Positions 18,821 to 31,488 of a DNA stretch of 64,000 bases are shown one piece after another. This DNA is from Dromaius novaehollandiae (taxonomy: Eukaryota > Chordata > Aves > Casuariiformes > Dromaiidae). How positions within the stretch are numbered: the first letter of the stretch is position 1; the number at the start of each line of letters is the position of its first letter. The position numbers and the translations under genes were made by a program. The stretch is taken from NCBI RefSeq assembly GCF_036370855.1, contig NC_088112.1:496001-560000 (forward strand), given 5' to 3'. The notes under the pieces were generated by a model. That model ran no database searches and had not been told where the DNA came from. It saw only the letters and a program-made list of their open reading frames with translations.

Positions 18821-21100
18821 CTCGTAGTGTGTCTCTGGCCTCCAGCAGCCTTTTGGGAAGCCTGAGAATCACCTCAAAGCTCTGTTACATCTCCCACTCC
18901 CTCGGTCTTTCTCAAATACCCAAGAGCATTATAAGTAACTGTCAAGATACATGTCAAAGGATCAAAGAATAACTCAGTTTTGGGGGAACCTCAGGAGGTC
19001 TCTAGTCCAACTGTAGTCAGGTTAGGTCAGATCATGGTGCTCAGGCTTTATCCATTGGGCCTTGAAAAACTCCAAGGATGGAGACTACACAGCCTCCTTG
19101 GGCACCCTCTTCCAGTGCATGACTGTCTCATGGGGAAGTGGTTTCTCCATTCATGCAGTCCAAACATCTCCTGTTTCACCTTATTATGCCCATTGTCTCT
19201 CATCCTCCAAACTTGCACTGCTGTGAAGAGCCTGGCTTTGTCTTCTTGACAACCACTTTGTACGCACTAGATGGATGATGTTATTTCCCCCCTCCCCAAA
19301 GCCACCTCTTCTCCAGGCTGAACAAGTCCCATTCTATCACCTTTCCTCACAGGGAGGTGCTACAACCCCTTGAACATCCTGATGTTCCTCTACTGAACTC
19401 ATTCCAGTTTGTCTTTGTCTTTCCTTTATTTGGGACCCAACACTGGACGTGGCACTCTAGATGTGGTCTGAGTGGCACTGAGTAATGGGGGGCGATCACT
19501 TTCCTCCATCTCCTGGCTGTGCATTCAGCCCAGGAGACTGTTGGCCTTCCTCGCTGCCAGGGCACACTGCTGGCTCGTGTTCACTTGGCCATGCATCAGG
19601 ACCCCCAGGGCCTTTTCCATGTAGCTGCTCCTGGCCAGTCTGTTGACAGAGCTCTGGTTGCACTAACAGGCCTATATGGTCCTGACCAGACTCACAGGGT
19701 GCCTCCACACACACCGCTGTCCACAGCTCAGGAGCCCCATCTAAGCTCAGGCCTTTGTCTTCTGTCCCATCTTGAGTTAGGTTGCAAGTGTGCCTTTCTG
19801 CAGCTGTATTACAGCTGTGCCTGTTCCTGACCATGCAGCCTGTTGATCCAGAGTCTGACTCATGGCCTAACTTTCTGGCTTGACCTTGGACCGATCTCAT
19901 CTCTCTGGGACTGCCCTGCAATTACAGGGCTTTGTCTGACCCTGATTAGTGTCATTGGACCTGATCCTGATTTGCTGACTTGTGTTCCCAGCTTGACATC
20001 CACTGTTCTTCCCTCTTCCACTGATCCAGTTGTTTTATTCTAGAAGGTAATAAGGTTGATGATGGGGCAAGAGTTAAACTTGTGAAACCCATGCTGACTA
20101 TTACCAGTCACATTGTTTTCCACGTGCTCACAAATGTGTCTCAAGAGGACTCACTCCATGATTTTCCAAGGCACTGAAGTGAGGCCGACCAGCCTGTTGT
20201 TCCTTCGATTGTTAGAAGAATGATTAAAAGAATGGCCTATTCTGAAGATGGGTTCAAATTTTGCTTTCTTCTGGGCATTGGGTATGCCTGCCCTCCTCTC
20301 CTGGTCCTCTCCATTTCAAAGTGCCAAAGGCACGGGGCTGACATCCCCTCCACCCTCTGCACTGCGTTCAGCTCTGGAGCATGGATGCAGAGTGAGGAGG
20401 GAAGGGGCGGCCCCAGCAGTAGCCCCCTCCACACCCAGCGAGCGACCTCCCCCTTCTGCCATGCACCCGGCCACCTCTGTTCCCCCCTGCCCATCGTGGC
20501 CCCCAGCCCAGCCCTGCTGCTACAGCCCCGCGACAAACATTGTCCCGTTGCTGTGCCAGCCGCACGTTGGCATCAGACATTGGCAGCATCTCCCGACCCC
20601 AAACCCTTTCTCCCGTACATCCCAGGGCACCAGTATCCTGAGCGTCGCCAGCTGATGGCACACAGGTGAGTGTTCTTGCTCTCCACATGCAGGTTGCCTC
20701 TGAGCCCAAAGATGAGGAGAAGGGCTCAAAGATGAGCCCTTCTGGGACCAGCAGGCCTGCCTTGGCACTGAGGCCAGCAGCAGTAAGCACTCAGGGGCTG
20801 GCTGTGCCGAGGCCACAACCCCTTTGGAAAGCCCTTGGTGTCAGGCTGACTTCCCTCAGCATGCTTGGATGTAGCCTAGTGGGTCCCATGGACTTCAGAA
20901 GCTGAGTTCTCATAACTAATCTCTTACTAGGGCCTTGTGCACTCCTAGTCATACTTCTCCTTCTTGAACCTTTTCACTAATCACAGAGAAGTACTTCAGC
21001 CTTCTGTGTGTCTGCTGTCACTAAGCCACCACTCCATTCAGTAATGCGTCAGTCTTTCCGTGTTCAGTCTTTGACTACTGTCAACAGATGTCCTTGACAT
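18821..21100. repeat. Duplicated segment, copy A (includes CR1)
   Basis: Collinear with 29633-30577 plus 35870-36110, where copy B is split by ERV2. Similarity includes about 150 bp outside the CR1 3' end (GTAGTGTGTCTCTGGCCTCC in both), arguing for duplication of a larger block rather than two independent CR1 insertions. Divergence is visibly high, so the event is old. Confidence 0.55.
18970..20290 (-). mobile_element. CR1 LINE fragment (3' half, antisense)
   Basis: Begins at the CR1 3' end and runs back through the ORF2 C-terminal region; the minus strand gives YSVPLRPHLECHVQCW near 19420-19500. Frames are broken. Further CR1-like sequence at about 20840-21230 is probably the same element after an intervening unrelated stretch. 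Confidence 0.75.
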
Positions 21101-21230
21101 CCTTTAAAAGTCTCTACTTCAACTTTTGCTTTCCTGACACCATCCCTCCATGTCAGGGTCATGTTTCTCAATTCCTCCTTTGTCGTTTCTCTGTGCTTCC
21201 ACCTCCTGCATGCTGCCTCTTTGCACTGGA
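20840..21230 (-). mobile_element. CR1-like fragment
   Basis: Decayed internal CR1 sequence resembling 35890-36110. No intact motif remains; assigned by position and by pairing with copy B. Confidence 0.45.
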
Positions 21231-21441
21231 GCTCCACCCCAGCTGCCCCCCACTTGCATTAAGGGAGGAGGAGATATTCCCCATGAGGCAATTTTAACAC
21301 CTCTTGAAGACCAGAAGCTCTTTGGAAGGGGAAGCCACCAGTGCAGTAAACCTCCATGGCAAAGGTTTGGGGATGATCTGACCTAACACCAACCCCTAAA
21401 GAATGTCTCACTCCATAGCCAGAGCCCTTTCATCTTAGGGG

Positions 21442-21478
<37 letters not shown>

Positions 21479-21513
21479 AAAGAAAAGAAAAGAAAGAAAA
21501 GAAATATAACCTC
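21442..21513 (+). repeat. Poly(A) and AAAAG purine tract
   Basis: About 35 A's followed by irregular AAAAG/AAAG units. Confidence 0.9.
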
Positions 21514-23360
21514 TTTTGGAAAGGAAATCCACAATCATCATACCCCTCCAAATCAGCTGGTGTCTTGCCCCAGTTCTGCCTCCTTGTTCAGCCTCTGTCT
21601 TGCAAGCTATGGAGATGGAACATGCCTATGCCATGCTCAGTGGGCTGCTTCCTTCTCTCAGAAATTTTCCAGCTCAGAGGCCCTTCTGACCCAGACCAGG
21701 AACCACCCCCAAATATGCTGAGCATTGGACAGATTCCCCTATAGCAAAATATTGGCCCCCACCCTGGGCCCTTCACAACCATCTCCCATTTCCTCTCACA
21801 AAGCTGAGCCCATTAGGCCACCACATCACCCCTTCCCTCAACGTGCTCACCACCCCAGGCCTTAAATCCTGTTGCCCTCCCATGGAGTCCTGCACTCGGG
21901 TGAAATGAATCCTGAAACATCTCCCCAAGCATTTGTGCCTCTAATGTTGATGCCTCCATGTGAGAGGGCTCCCTGGACTCGCATTAAGGCCAGTGTATGC
22001 AAAGAGAAAATTTGGGATCACAGTTCATGTCAGTCCAAAGTGTCCTCCTAGGAAGGGGAAAAACAATTGCTCTCTGGAAGTGCCAATTTCCTTGCACTTG
22101 TGCAAAGGCAGATGAGCTACTCTGCAGCTATCACAGGATGGGCATCAGATGTATTGCCCTATGATGTGAGAATGGCAATCCATTCGTTTTTCCATCTTTC
22201 ATTTTTTCCAGCAAAGCTGTTTCTCATTTCATGTCCATTGCTGCCTGCCATTAACCAGGTAGAGCAGGCAGAACCTCACCCTGATGATAGTTACATTCCT
22301 CTTTGCTTTTTTCTTTCAACCAGGTTCCAAAATCTCCAAACATGGAGTAAAATTCTTACGCATAGGTATCATTAAGCACATCTGACATGAGGATTGAACA
22401 TCAAGGCACAAAGTATTTGTAGCAATCCCCCCTCTTGTTTTAGCAGTACCTGTGATGCTTTTATTAGAGCCTGGGTAATGTTTTCATTGAGAATCACTTC
22501 AGAACTTATTCTGAAAGGGTGCCAGAGCACAACATGATGCAGCTTTGCGGCTCTCGGGTCAGCTGCAGTTCCCTGCAGTGCCTCCCCTGTGCACACACAG
22601 TCAGGGTGAACAATTCTGTGGAGTTTCCAAAAGTCACAGAATGCAAGAAGTTATTCAACCTCTCAGTAATGCTTTATAGCATTTCTTAAATTATTCTTGT
22701 AATGTTTTCCCATGACAGTAAAATATACCCACACAACAGATCCAGCCCCCATTGACAGAGATCAGTATGCGATCAGGAGACATAGGTAGCTAAATAGAGG
22801 TGATCACAGGTGGACGGGTAGAGAGATGATTAGAGACAGGAATGAGTGACAGGTCTCTGGACTGGAAATTTGGCCAGCAATTACACAAAGATAAGGTGGG
22901 ATCAATATCAGATAGGAACAGAAGTTCTTGAAACTTAGACAGACAGGCAGGCAGGTGGACAAATTATGGCAAGGTAGGCAGAAGAACACTTAGCTGGTTG
23001 AGGTGTTAACTAGCAAAAATATTAGGAATACAAGATTACTGTATGTGCACGCAGACATTTTTCATTTGTAGAAAGAAAAATATCTTGCTGTAGAGGATAT
23101 CATCTTTCTACAAATGGAAAATCTCATTATAGAAGTATGGAAAGTATTTGCAAGATGTGGACCCATTTTAGAAAATCACTTTGCGCAAAAAAAAATTGTC
23201 ATCATTAACTGTGAGCACATTTGATTTCTCCTTTTTCTACTGGTATATGTATGCTGTTAATTTCTAGGCAACATCTTTTCCTTTCTGTTTTTTTTAATAT
23301 ATTAACTTTCTCTTTATATATAACTTTCCCTTTTCCAGCAGAGAAGGAACAGAAAAATGG
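21514..23360. other. Stretch without a recognised gene
   Basis: No gene or repeat family recognised, apart from a short hairpin at 23058-23121 and CAGACAGGCAGG-type simple repeats near 22938-22960. Confidence 0.5.
23058..23121. other. Imperfect hairpin
   Basis: Arms of 19 bp (23058-23076 and 23103-23121) pair with one mismatch around a 26-base loop. Within the loop, ATATC and GATAT can extend the stem. The length resembles a miRNA precursor or a small palindromic element, but no known seed is recognised. Confidence 0.45.
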
Positions 23361-23500
23361 TTCTCAGCACTGGCAAAAATGGCATGGGAACTATGGGAAG
23401 AAAAAGTCACTCTTCTGGAGTGGCAGCTAAAAGCTGCAGAGGATACCTTTGATATTGAAAGCGGTTCCTTCACCTTCTATTTGCTTGAGTTCTTGCTCAC
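23361..23500 (+). repeat. Dispersed direct repeat, copy 1
   Basis: Pairs with 24098-24252. The shared core includes GGCATGGGAACTATGGGAAG and a block with CACTCTTCTGGAGTGGCA. Family unknown. Confidence 0.85.
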
Positions 23501-24097
23501 CTTGTAGGCTTGATGACTATTTCAAAGAAGTCCATAGTACAGGTGTGAATGGGGGTGGTATTTTCTCACACTAATATAATATGTAGCTAGTGGAGAAAGA
23601 AGGGAGTAATCGTGTTCCCCTTGATCCCTTCTCAACCACAGAGGTTTAGGGTGCAGCCAGATGAGGGTAGGATTAATCTCCCCTGAACGTCCCTGCATGC
23701 AGGAGAGATGGCACATCTGAGCTAACCATCATGGACTCACTTGCATTCTGTCAAGGAATAGACCAGAGAAGACCTGAGATGAAGGGTGTGTGGGGTGGAT
23801 GGGATCAAATGGTCCAGCAGAGACTTCCCCAAAGCCTTGCAGATGTGACCCACTTGGCACCAGTTGTCCAGGATGCCACAGGTCAGTTGGAGAAGTAGTT
23901 AATTTTAGATATAGAGAGAAAGAATGTGACCCTTGAAAAGAATTCTCTATTCTCAAAATATCAGTGTGCTGAGTTCAGCTTAAGTTTCACACCCCTAAGT
24001 TCAGGGGTTTACACAGAGGTTTTGTGATTTCGTGTATGGGGATTTGTTTGCCAAATGTCTATGGCCATTCAAAAGGACTGGAGGTGTCCAAGGCATC

Positions 24098-24252
24098 TTC
24101 TCAGAATAGGCAAATATGGCATGGGAACTATGGGAAGGAAAAAAAAAAAAAATCACTCTTCTGGAGTGGCAACTAGAGGCTGCATAAGATACCTTTGATA
24201 TTGAAAGTGGTTTCCTCACCCTCTGTTTGTGCAATGACATTCCTTCTCACCC
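24098..24252 (+). repeat. Dispersed direct repeat, copy 2
   Basis: Same element as 23361-23500, about 740 bp downstream, with an A-run expansion at about 24138-24151. It is diverged by several substitutions and small indels. Confidence 0.85.
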
Positions 24253-25500
24253 ACTCCAAGCTCAGCACAGTCCAAGGTGTCCAGTGAGCAGTTCAGGTGA
24301 AAGTAAATACTCCCATTTGCTCAGCTGGAAGTCCTCCACACTCCTGCCAGGGAGCAGCCAGAGTGGGGCTGCATCATGAGGGGGGACAAGCCGGGAGTCA
24401 AGGTGCCCCCAGCACAGGCAGTACCCTCAGCAACAGGCACAGTCCCACCACACCTGAGCTAGGTGAGCAGAGCAGGGTGCTGGTGACAGGGTCCATCGAC
24501 AGTCCCAGGGGTGGAAAGGGGACCAACCAGGTCCAATGTCCATCCAGGGGGACCCATCTGGAACAACATAAAACAAAGACAAAGACAGTGCTGGAGACAG
24601 GTACACTTGCAACATAGCTCAGGACAGGGCTGAGGTTCCTGGCTAGAGCTAAAATGGAGACCTTGGAGCACGGATGTGTGAGGGCAGGTTCCAAGTGGGG
24701 CTGGACAGGGCAATTGAGGCCTATTAGTGCATCCAGGGCCCTGACCCTGTTAGGGCAGGTGTTCTGCCTGACTTGTTATTCACAGACAAACCAAGAAAAC
24801 AGACTGGGGAGATGAAGGTTGAGACAGCCTTGTCTGCAGTGACTGAGGGACAGTGGAGATCCAAATCTGGAGAGAAGGGAGACAAACAGCAGCACTACAG
24901 CCCTGAACAGCCTGAGAGCAGACTTTGGCTTGTTCAAAGCTCTGTGTGGCAGGATCTCACACCACACCCCTCTTTGGGAAGGACAATAACTGGGTGCAGG
25001 GCTCAGCCGGACAAGCATACCCACCAGCATTTTGTTGGCACGTGACTGCTCCCTTTCATCACCCCTCCTCTCCATTTTCCCAGGTTTCTTCCTCTCTGTT
25101 TCACCTGCATCCCTCTTCTTTCCTGCCTTTAACTCTCCCCCTAAACATTACAGCATAAGCTGTCACATTCTCACAGTCCCCTAAAAACATCCCTACAGTT
25201 GTTCTACGCAGTCCCCAAAACCCCCTCCAGTATTTCACAAGAGGTTTGTGTTTTCCCAAGAGACCAAGACTAATTTTGTCTTCTTGTTATCAGTTACAAA
25301 GTCCTCCTTGATCCTCTCCAAGGTTACACTGGGGAGGCGCCTTCAATGTCAATCCATAAGTGACCTGAGATGTTTGTGCAACTGTGTGATTATTTTTTTT
25401 ACTTTTGCAGTCCCTTGTCTTTGCTTCTAAAGTTTAGTAGCCATTCACTGCATATCCTTACAAACCACATGTCCTTACCTTCCAGAGCTCCGTATGCATG
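24253..25500. other. Stretch without a recognised gene
   Basis: GC-rich low-complexity DNA. The part at about 24980-25330 resembles 55800-56040 (shared GGTGCAGGGCTCA and GACAAGC elements, then pyrimidine-rich sequence), so it is probably a dispersed repeat of unknown family. Confidence 0.4.
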
Positions 25501-26050
25501 CTGTGTAACATTTCTATGAACACTGGGACAGAGTGCACTGCTGACACATTTGTGGATGATTCCAAATGGCAGGGAGCACTCAATAGCCTGTATGGCTGGC
25601 TTGATCTTCAGAGGAACCTCAACACACTGCAGAATTTTGACTGACAGGAGCCTCATGAAATTCAGCCAAGGGAAGTGCAGTGTCCTGCACCTGAATGGAA
25701 TGACCCCAATAGCCCCATGCAAAAGTCTGGCTGAGGCCACCTGGTGAGAGAGCAACTTTGCAGAAGAGAGCCTGGGACTCCTGGTGAGGAAGCTGAGGAG
25801 CAGTCAGCCCTGTGCACTGCTCACAAAAGCCAGCAGCCTGCTGGGCTGTGTTAGTAGGAGTGCAGCCAGCAGGCCTAGGATAGGGGTTATTTCTCTCCTA
25901 TTTGGAAAGTATGAGACCACATGTGGAGTCCTGCGTCCAGCTGAGGGCTCCCCAGGACAGGAAAGACAAGGCCAAACTGGAGTGAGTCCAGCAAGCAGCT
26001 ACCAAAGTGTTCATGGGGCTGGACTACACGATGCGTGAGGAGAGGAAAGA
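25500..26050 (+). mobile_element. CR1 LINE fragment (ORF2 C-terminal, sense)
   Basis: Plus-strand reading in mixed frames recalls the CR1 ORF2 C-terminus (FVDDSKWQGALNS, LDLQRNLN and a QQPAGLC-type segment), with several stops. The fragment is old and its limits are approximate. Confidence 0.72.
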
Positions 26051-27416
26051 CTAAATGTGTGTCTCTTTCTGCTTGCTCTGCTGGCTGGGGGATGGAGAGG
26101 GAGCCTTTGCTGATGAACTCGCGTGGATGAATGTCCCCACCAGGTAGCCTGAGTCAGGTGAAAGGAAGGATCCAGGCAGGCCCTGGAGAGGGGCTTCTGA
26201 AGGGTTCCTCTCCCCTATAGCAGCAGGTTGACCCACACTTCCCCACTTGCTCTCATCCTCCGGGCTCCCTGAAAGGCATGAGCGGCTCTGCAGGCATGCT
26301 GCCTGTGGGCTGCGCTGGCATTGGCCTCAGCAGGGACTGAATTGCAGACAGGCTGGCACTGAAGTCTCTGCCTGCAGGAGTAAGTGCTCTTGGCCACACA
26401 TGGGCAATGATATATCTCAGATGCCCTCATGTTTCTGCACTGCCTGCATTTCCCCTCTGTCCTCAATTCCCAGCTGACCTCTTCCCAAGGTCCCCATTTT
26501 GTGTGCCCAGCACACATACATGCCTGGGGTATCCTGAGGCACCTGCAACCATGTGAGGCACCAGCATGGGTATGGGCAACTCTGCTCACCTGAGTATCAT
26601 CGCAGGAAAGCAGAAGAGCCAGGGTAATGGGCTGAGATACAGAAATGTACCTTGGACACATGCAAACCTGTAGGAGAGGGCTCCTGTTCCAGGAACCCAC
26701 AGTCCGGAGAACATGTTCATGATGGCCCCTGGAAAAAGCTCACTTTTCAGTTGAAGTTCCTTTCTTCTGTTGAAGAAGGGTATGACATTTCAACAGTCCC
26801 CAAAGACAGGACTATCATTTCTCATTTCATTTACTTTATAAAAGAAACAATCAAGGCAGCAATGTTTTCTCCTTTCACTTCTACACTAGGAACTGCTTTT
26901 CCTCTGCCTCTTCCCATTCAGCAAATTCAGTATCCCACATGCCTAGAGGCATATTTGGCACACACCACATGCCTTTCCAGATCCTTCATGTCTGTTTAAA
27001 ATAGAACCAAAAGCAACTTATTCCTTCAGGTCTGCAAGTATTGTGCCAGGGAGCACAGCAAGGGCCAGCTGCTCCCTAAGGGACAGGGAACTGGGAGCTG
27101 AGCATGGTAACACAGTCAGGAGGGCAGGTGCCTCACCAGGCAGGGCCGCATCCCATGGTACCCAAGTGAGTTTAGCAGGTAAGCTGGGGATTGAAGTGGG
27201 GGGTCAACCGAGAGTCCAGATCTCCAGCCACACTTCTGGTGACAAGGCAGGTCCAAGGTCAAGCCAGGACATCAACCCAAAGGTCAGGGTCAGGATCAGA
27301 TCCAGTGATGGTAACCACAGTGAGGTACAGCACAGTAATCACCAGGCAGGTCCATAGTGACGAGACAGTTCTGAGATCAAGCCAGGAAGTCAGAGTGAGT
27401 CTGGTCCAGATAAACG
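26051..27416. other. Stretch without a recognised gene
   Basis: No convincing exon, promoter or repeat family. Confidence 0.45.
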
Positions 27417-27515
27417 GGACACCACTAGTGGCTGGCCTCTACCTGGACTTTGTGCCACTGATCACAACCCTCTGAGCCTGAGAGTTTAGCTGGTTTTCAG
27501 CCCACCTCAGTATGG
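27417..27515 (-). mobile_element. Short CR1 fragment
   Basis: About 100 bp matching the antisense of the CR1 RT segment also present at about 48940-49005 (shared GACTTTGTGCCACTGATCACAA-like core). Confidence 0.6.
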
Positions 27516-29632
27516 ACAGCTGTGCTCGTGGGGCTCCCTGCTCAGCACTGCTGGCCACCACCTGTGCTGGGATGAGGAGAACAGGAGCAGGGTCAGAGGC
27601 ATGGACAATGCCCAGGATATGCCTGAGTGCGTGGTCAGGGAAAGTCTGTGCCTGAGTCACAACAGCCCTCTGCCCAGTGCCCTTCCTGGGAGTTTCACAA
27701 GAACAAGGAAGGAGAAAATCATTTCCCTGATGATTCCCTTTACCTGCCATTAGACCTTTACAGTGACTTATAGACAACAAAGCCAGACACCCAGCTTGCC
27801 TAGAGAGTTCATGGGAGGGATGAGCCCATCCAAACAGCCATTCCCCCCCTAAACTGACTTTAGACCCACCTTCTTAGCTGGGATGAATTGCTTCTGCAGG
27901 TGATAATGACAGGCAATGTTAGGAGAGGTCACCAGCATCACTACAGAATGGCTGACATCCGCAAGCCTCTGCCTGGGTGGGTGAGAGTCAGTGCTGAAAA
28001 ATCTGAGAGTCTCACACCAAATTTACAGATCTTTGAATGACAGAAAGAAGAAAGATAAAGAGACAGAAACAGAAAAACAGGGAGATAGAGAGGCAGCAGA
28101 AGGGAAACAGAGACCAAGGGCAAAAGAGACACAGAGAAAAGAATAGATGGAAGGAGAGTAGGAAAGACTCCCTGCCTAGACTGTTCCTCCGTCCCGGCTG
28201 ACGTGGGTTAGAGCCCTGGGGCCAGCTCCAACACACCAGCAGCCCAGCTGTAAGCCAGTGTCCCCAACCCCTCCCCAGAATCTCTGCTGTGTGGTGCCAG
28301 AGACTTGGGTGTGGGGGAGTCTGGGGGAAGAAGGGAGCTGGCAGACAAGAAGGAAAGGACAAGACTGAAACTGGTCTCACTCACAAACTTTCCCTGTGCA
28401 AACACCCAGCAGCAAAATAAACAGCACCCTGACTTGCCTCAGGACATCTAGCATCAACCTCGAATCATCAACACGAAGGGATGACCTCTGCACTGATGGT
28501 GCCTCAGAATGGCGATCAAGGTCAGGGTCTCACCCTCTGCATCTTCCCCATCACATCCTTGTCTTCCCTGGACTCTGCAAACCCCAAACCAAGGCTCAGG
28601 CATTTTCCTGCCATTGTCATCTTCTTCCAGCAGTTCCTGAAGTGAGACACCAGAAGTACCCAAATGCTCCCAGCTCTCCAGAGTGTCCTGACGTTTATAG
28701 TGGAAACAAGTCTTTGAAGGTTTCTGCCACAGCTCAGCTCTCCCCAGGGACTGCAGAGAGTGAGCAATGCATAACTGGCTCTCAAAGGAGACTGAAACCT
28801 TTGAGCTTGTGAGAACTTTGTAAATTCCTCTGGCAAGGCTTCCTTTCTTCATAATTCTGGGTGATTTCAGCTCTGGGTTATGCTCTTTTGAAAAGGAACT
28901 GAGGAAGGCAATGCTAGGACTCCTCTAACCTCGTGAAGCAGAACCAGGGGAGATGCCATGACCTGGGATTTCCTTCCCCTCCCTGCAGACAACCATCTAT
29001 TCACTGACTCTCTCAGGTTTAGAGAGCCCTGATCACCTGAGCTGGTCTCTCCAGCCTCCTGCAATGGTCAGCAGGGAGGAAGAGGCTGAGCCACAGGCAT
29101 TTCCTCCCAGCCATGGAGACTTGCCCTGGGCGATGGGGTGAGTCCCGCTGGGGTGCCAGGCTCTGTTCCCTGAGGGGACAGGGCCCCCAAACCTGTCTCT
29201 GAGGCACAGGGGCCTGGCATTTCGGGGGCTGAAAGGAGCAGAGCTACTGATGTGTCCTCCTGGTTCAGGTCCATCTCTCCTTCCTGGAAGGTGCCCAGGG
29301 GCCTCCTTTGCTCCTGTTGTAGCACAAATACAAGCTGCAGGAGGTCTGATTCCTCTTAATCATGGTGGACTTGCATGTCATGAGATGTAGTCTCTTCAGC
29401 CACTGCCCTGGCTGGAAAGGGAGGGGAGCATGGACCCATAGATGCAGATATTTGTGCTGTAGCTTCTAAGGACAGGAAATTTTTGCCTCAGTGGGAAGAT
29501 TGGGTTTTTTTATGAGAATGACAGCCATTTCAGTATAAGTGTCAACATAGGTGTGTGTGCTGGAGATTGCCATGTGCTCTCCTCATCCCCTCAGGAGTGC
29601 TGATGTGCAGAAGGCCTTTCCCTGTTTGTAGC
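27516..29632. other. Stretch without a recognised gene
   Basis: Purine-rich low complexity near 28040-28160; nothing else identified. Confidence 0.45.
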
Positions 29633-29774
29633 CCTTGTAGTGTGTCTCTGGCCTCCATCTGCTTTTTGGGAAGTCTGGGAATCACCTTGAAGCTCCGTAG
29701 GACAACTCCATACTCTTACAGCCTTTCTCTAGTACAAAGGAGTGTCAGAAATGGTCACAGAAACATATATCATA

Positions 29775-30180
29775 AAATCAAATAATAATTTGTGTTGGAA
29801 GGGACATCTGGATGTCCATAGTCCCACCTGCTGCTCAGGCGAGGGTCAAGTTGATGTCAGACTATGTTGCTCAGAGCTTTATCCCATAAAGCCTTGAAAA
29901 CCTCCAAGGATGGAGACTGCACAACCTCTCTGGGCAACCTCTTCCAATGCTTAACTATCCTCGTGGTGAAAAAAGTTACCTCTGCCCAATCTGAACCACT
30001 CTGTTTTCAACTTCTGCTTGTCGTTTCTTGTCCACCCACAGTACATTACTGTGAAGGGCCTGGCTCTATCACCATTATGACCACATCGTAAGTATCGGAA
30101 AGCTTCAATTATTACCCCCAAAGCCATCTCCTTTCCAGGCTGAACAAGCCCTCTTCCTTCACCTCTCCTCACAGTGCAAG
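29775..30180 (-). mobile_element. CR1 LINE fragment (3' part, antisense)
   Basis: Starts with the CR1 terminal motif (TGTTGGAAGGGACATC) and continues with the ORF2 end in antisense. More CR1-like sequence lies at about 30395-30570 before ERV2. Confidence 0.75.
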
Positions 30181-30256
30181 TGCTGCACAAGCCAGTTGCA
30201 GTAGGCAATGGGGGGGGTCCAGCAAATCAACCCCCTCCTGGTCTAGCCCAAGGGCC

Positions 30257-30370
30257 CAGCATGGAGCAGGGACCTGCCAATGCCCTGGGTTTTGATGATC
30301 CTGGGAGCCTCCCCCCACACTCCAGACACCAGGATTTCTCAAGCAGGGAGAGGGCAGTGGGGCCCGTGTA
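30257..30370 (+). repeat. Dispersed repeat, copy 1 of 2
   Basis: Matches 37188-37303 on the same strand (shared GCATGGAGCAGGGACCTGCC and CAATGCCCTGG). The two copies flank ERV2 at unequal distances and are not its target duplication. Confidence 0.8.
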
Positions 30371-30571
30371 CTCTATTGTGTCTAACAAGCACTGAGTCAT
30401 GGGGAGTGATCACCTCCCTTGGTCAAACATCCTGGGTTGCTGTTGGCCTTCCTTGCTGCATGGGCACACTGCTGGCTGAACAACCCACCAGCCTGTTGTT
30501 CTTTGGATCATGCTTTTGGCCTTTTTTGAAGAAGGGAGCAAACTTTGCTTTCCTCCTGCCATTGGGAAAGG

Positions 30572-30577
30572 ATGCTG
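30572..30577 (+). repeat. ERV2 target-site duplication, left
   Basis: ATGCTG, identical to 35870-35875. Confidence 0.92.
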
Positions 30578-30807
30578 TGTCGCCTTCTGATGCGACACTC
30601 TCCCGTTCGCCTGAGACGGCACGGAGGCTCCCCCAGCCTCCGGGCCAATGAGCACTGACACCAATATGAGGATGCTGCAAATGGCGTTTATTGTACGCAT
30701 GTATTTGCTTATATACCTACAAGCACACTGCTATCTCTACGTCATATCCTTCCTCTTCCTTCCTCTTTCCGTGCCATCGCGAGATCTTCCGATCGCCGTT
30801 CCCTACA
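30578..30807 (-). repeat. ERV2 3' LTR
   Basis: 230 bp. On the minus strand: TATATAAG (TATA) at about 30708-30715 and AATAAA at 30687-30692. Differs from the 5' LTR at one CpG site (CGCGAG here, CGTGAG there). Confidence 0.95.
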
Positions 30808-30820
30808 TCTCCCCCTCCCC
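30808..30820 (-). other. ERV2 polypurine tract
   Basis: GGGGAGGGGGAGA on the minus strand, directly against the 3' LTR. Confidence 0.85.
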
Positions 30821-30843
30821 ATGCTTTGACTATGCTATTTGCT

Positions 30844-31053
30844 TTAAATTGCCGTGTCGCGGGTTAAGCGTTCATAGTGTGGGTGTGGGTGGGACCACCC
30901 CTTTTCTAGCAGTTGTCTTACCAAGCATCTAAACACTAGTCTACATACTAATATGCCTAGCACGAGCATCAGCAGCAGGTGCAACTCTTCTATTAGTAAT
31001 TGCCTGGCCCATGGTCCTAGCCCAAGCCAATTACCACTACTGAACCCAGAAGG
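30844..31053 (-). pseudogene. env: ERV2 env remnant, membrane-anchor end
   Basis: Minus-strand frame between a stop at 31054-31056 and TAA at 30844-30846. It has a strongly hydrophobic run (LHLLLMLVLGILVCRLVF) followed by a basic-to-polar tail, as expected for the end of a retroviral transmembrane subunit at this position. Upstream to 31488 the same frame carries several stops and I see no furin site or CX6CC motif, so the rest of env is deleted or decayed. Assignment relies on position and hydrophobicity. Confidence 0.55.
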
Positions 31054-31488
31054 TCAAGCTCTTGCGGGTCCCAGGGCAATGACGCATTCAGCGTGTCAAT
31101 GCTCTCTCAGCTTTGGTAGGTCTACGGTCAAATTCAATGGGACCCCTATTAAGCATGTCTTAAAAGGGCTGCCCCACACCCACCAACATCAGGCAAAATT
31201 GCTTATTTCCTGTCCGGTTTGCCAGGTGAGTCATAGATTGTTACTACCCCATTTCACTAACATTGGTTCGCCTTTCACCCCTTGGAGTCCCAGTCCCAGC
31301 ATCGCTACGAGGAGAGCTACTTGGGTTGCTCCCCCCTGCCATCTTCTCAGGTTTTCTGGTTACGCGTTCTTCTTGTGGTTTCACGCGCCTTTTCTCATCT
31401 GTTCTTCTCCTGTCTGTTGTCTTTGCTGCTAGAAGGGATCATCAGCTTTTCAGGGTGGTCCTCCCCTGCAATAAAACTCAGACATTCA

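Larger units (their letters stand above)
29633..30577. repeat. Duplicated segment, copy B, left part
   Basis: Collinear with copy A from 18821. It contains the CR1 3' end from about 29775 (antisense) and ends at the ERV2 target duplication. A 115-bp stretch at 30257-30370 also occurs at 37188-37303. Confidence 0.55.
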
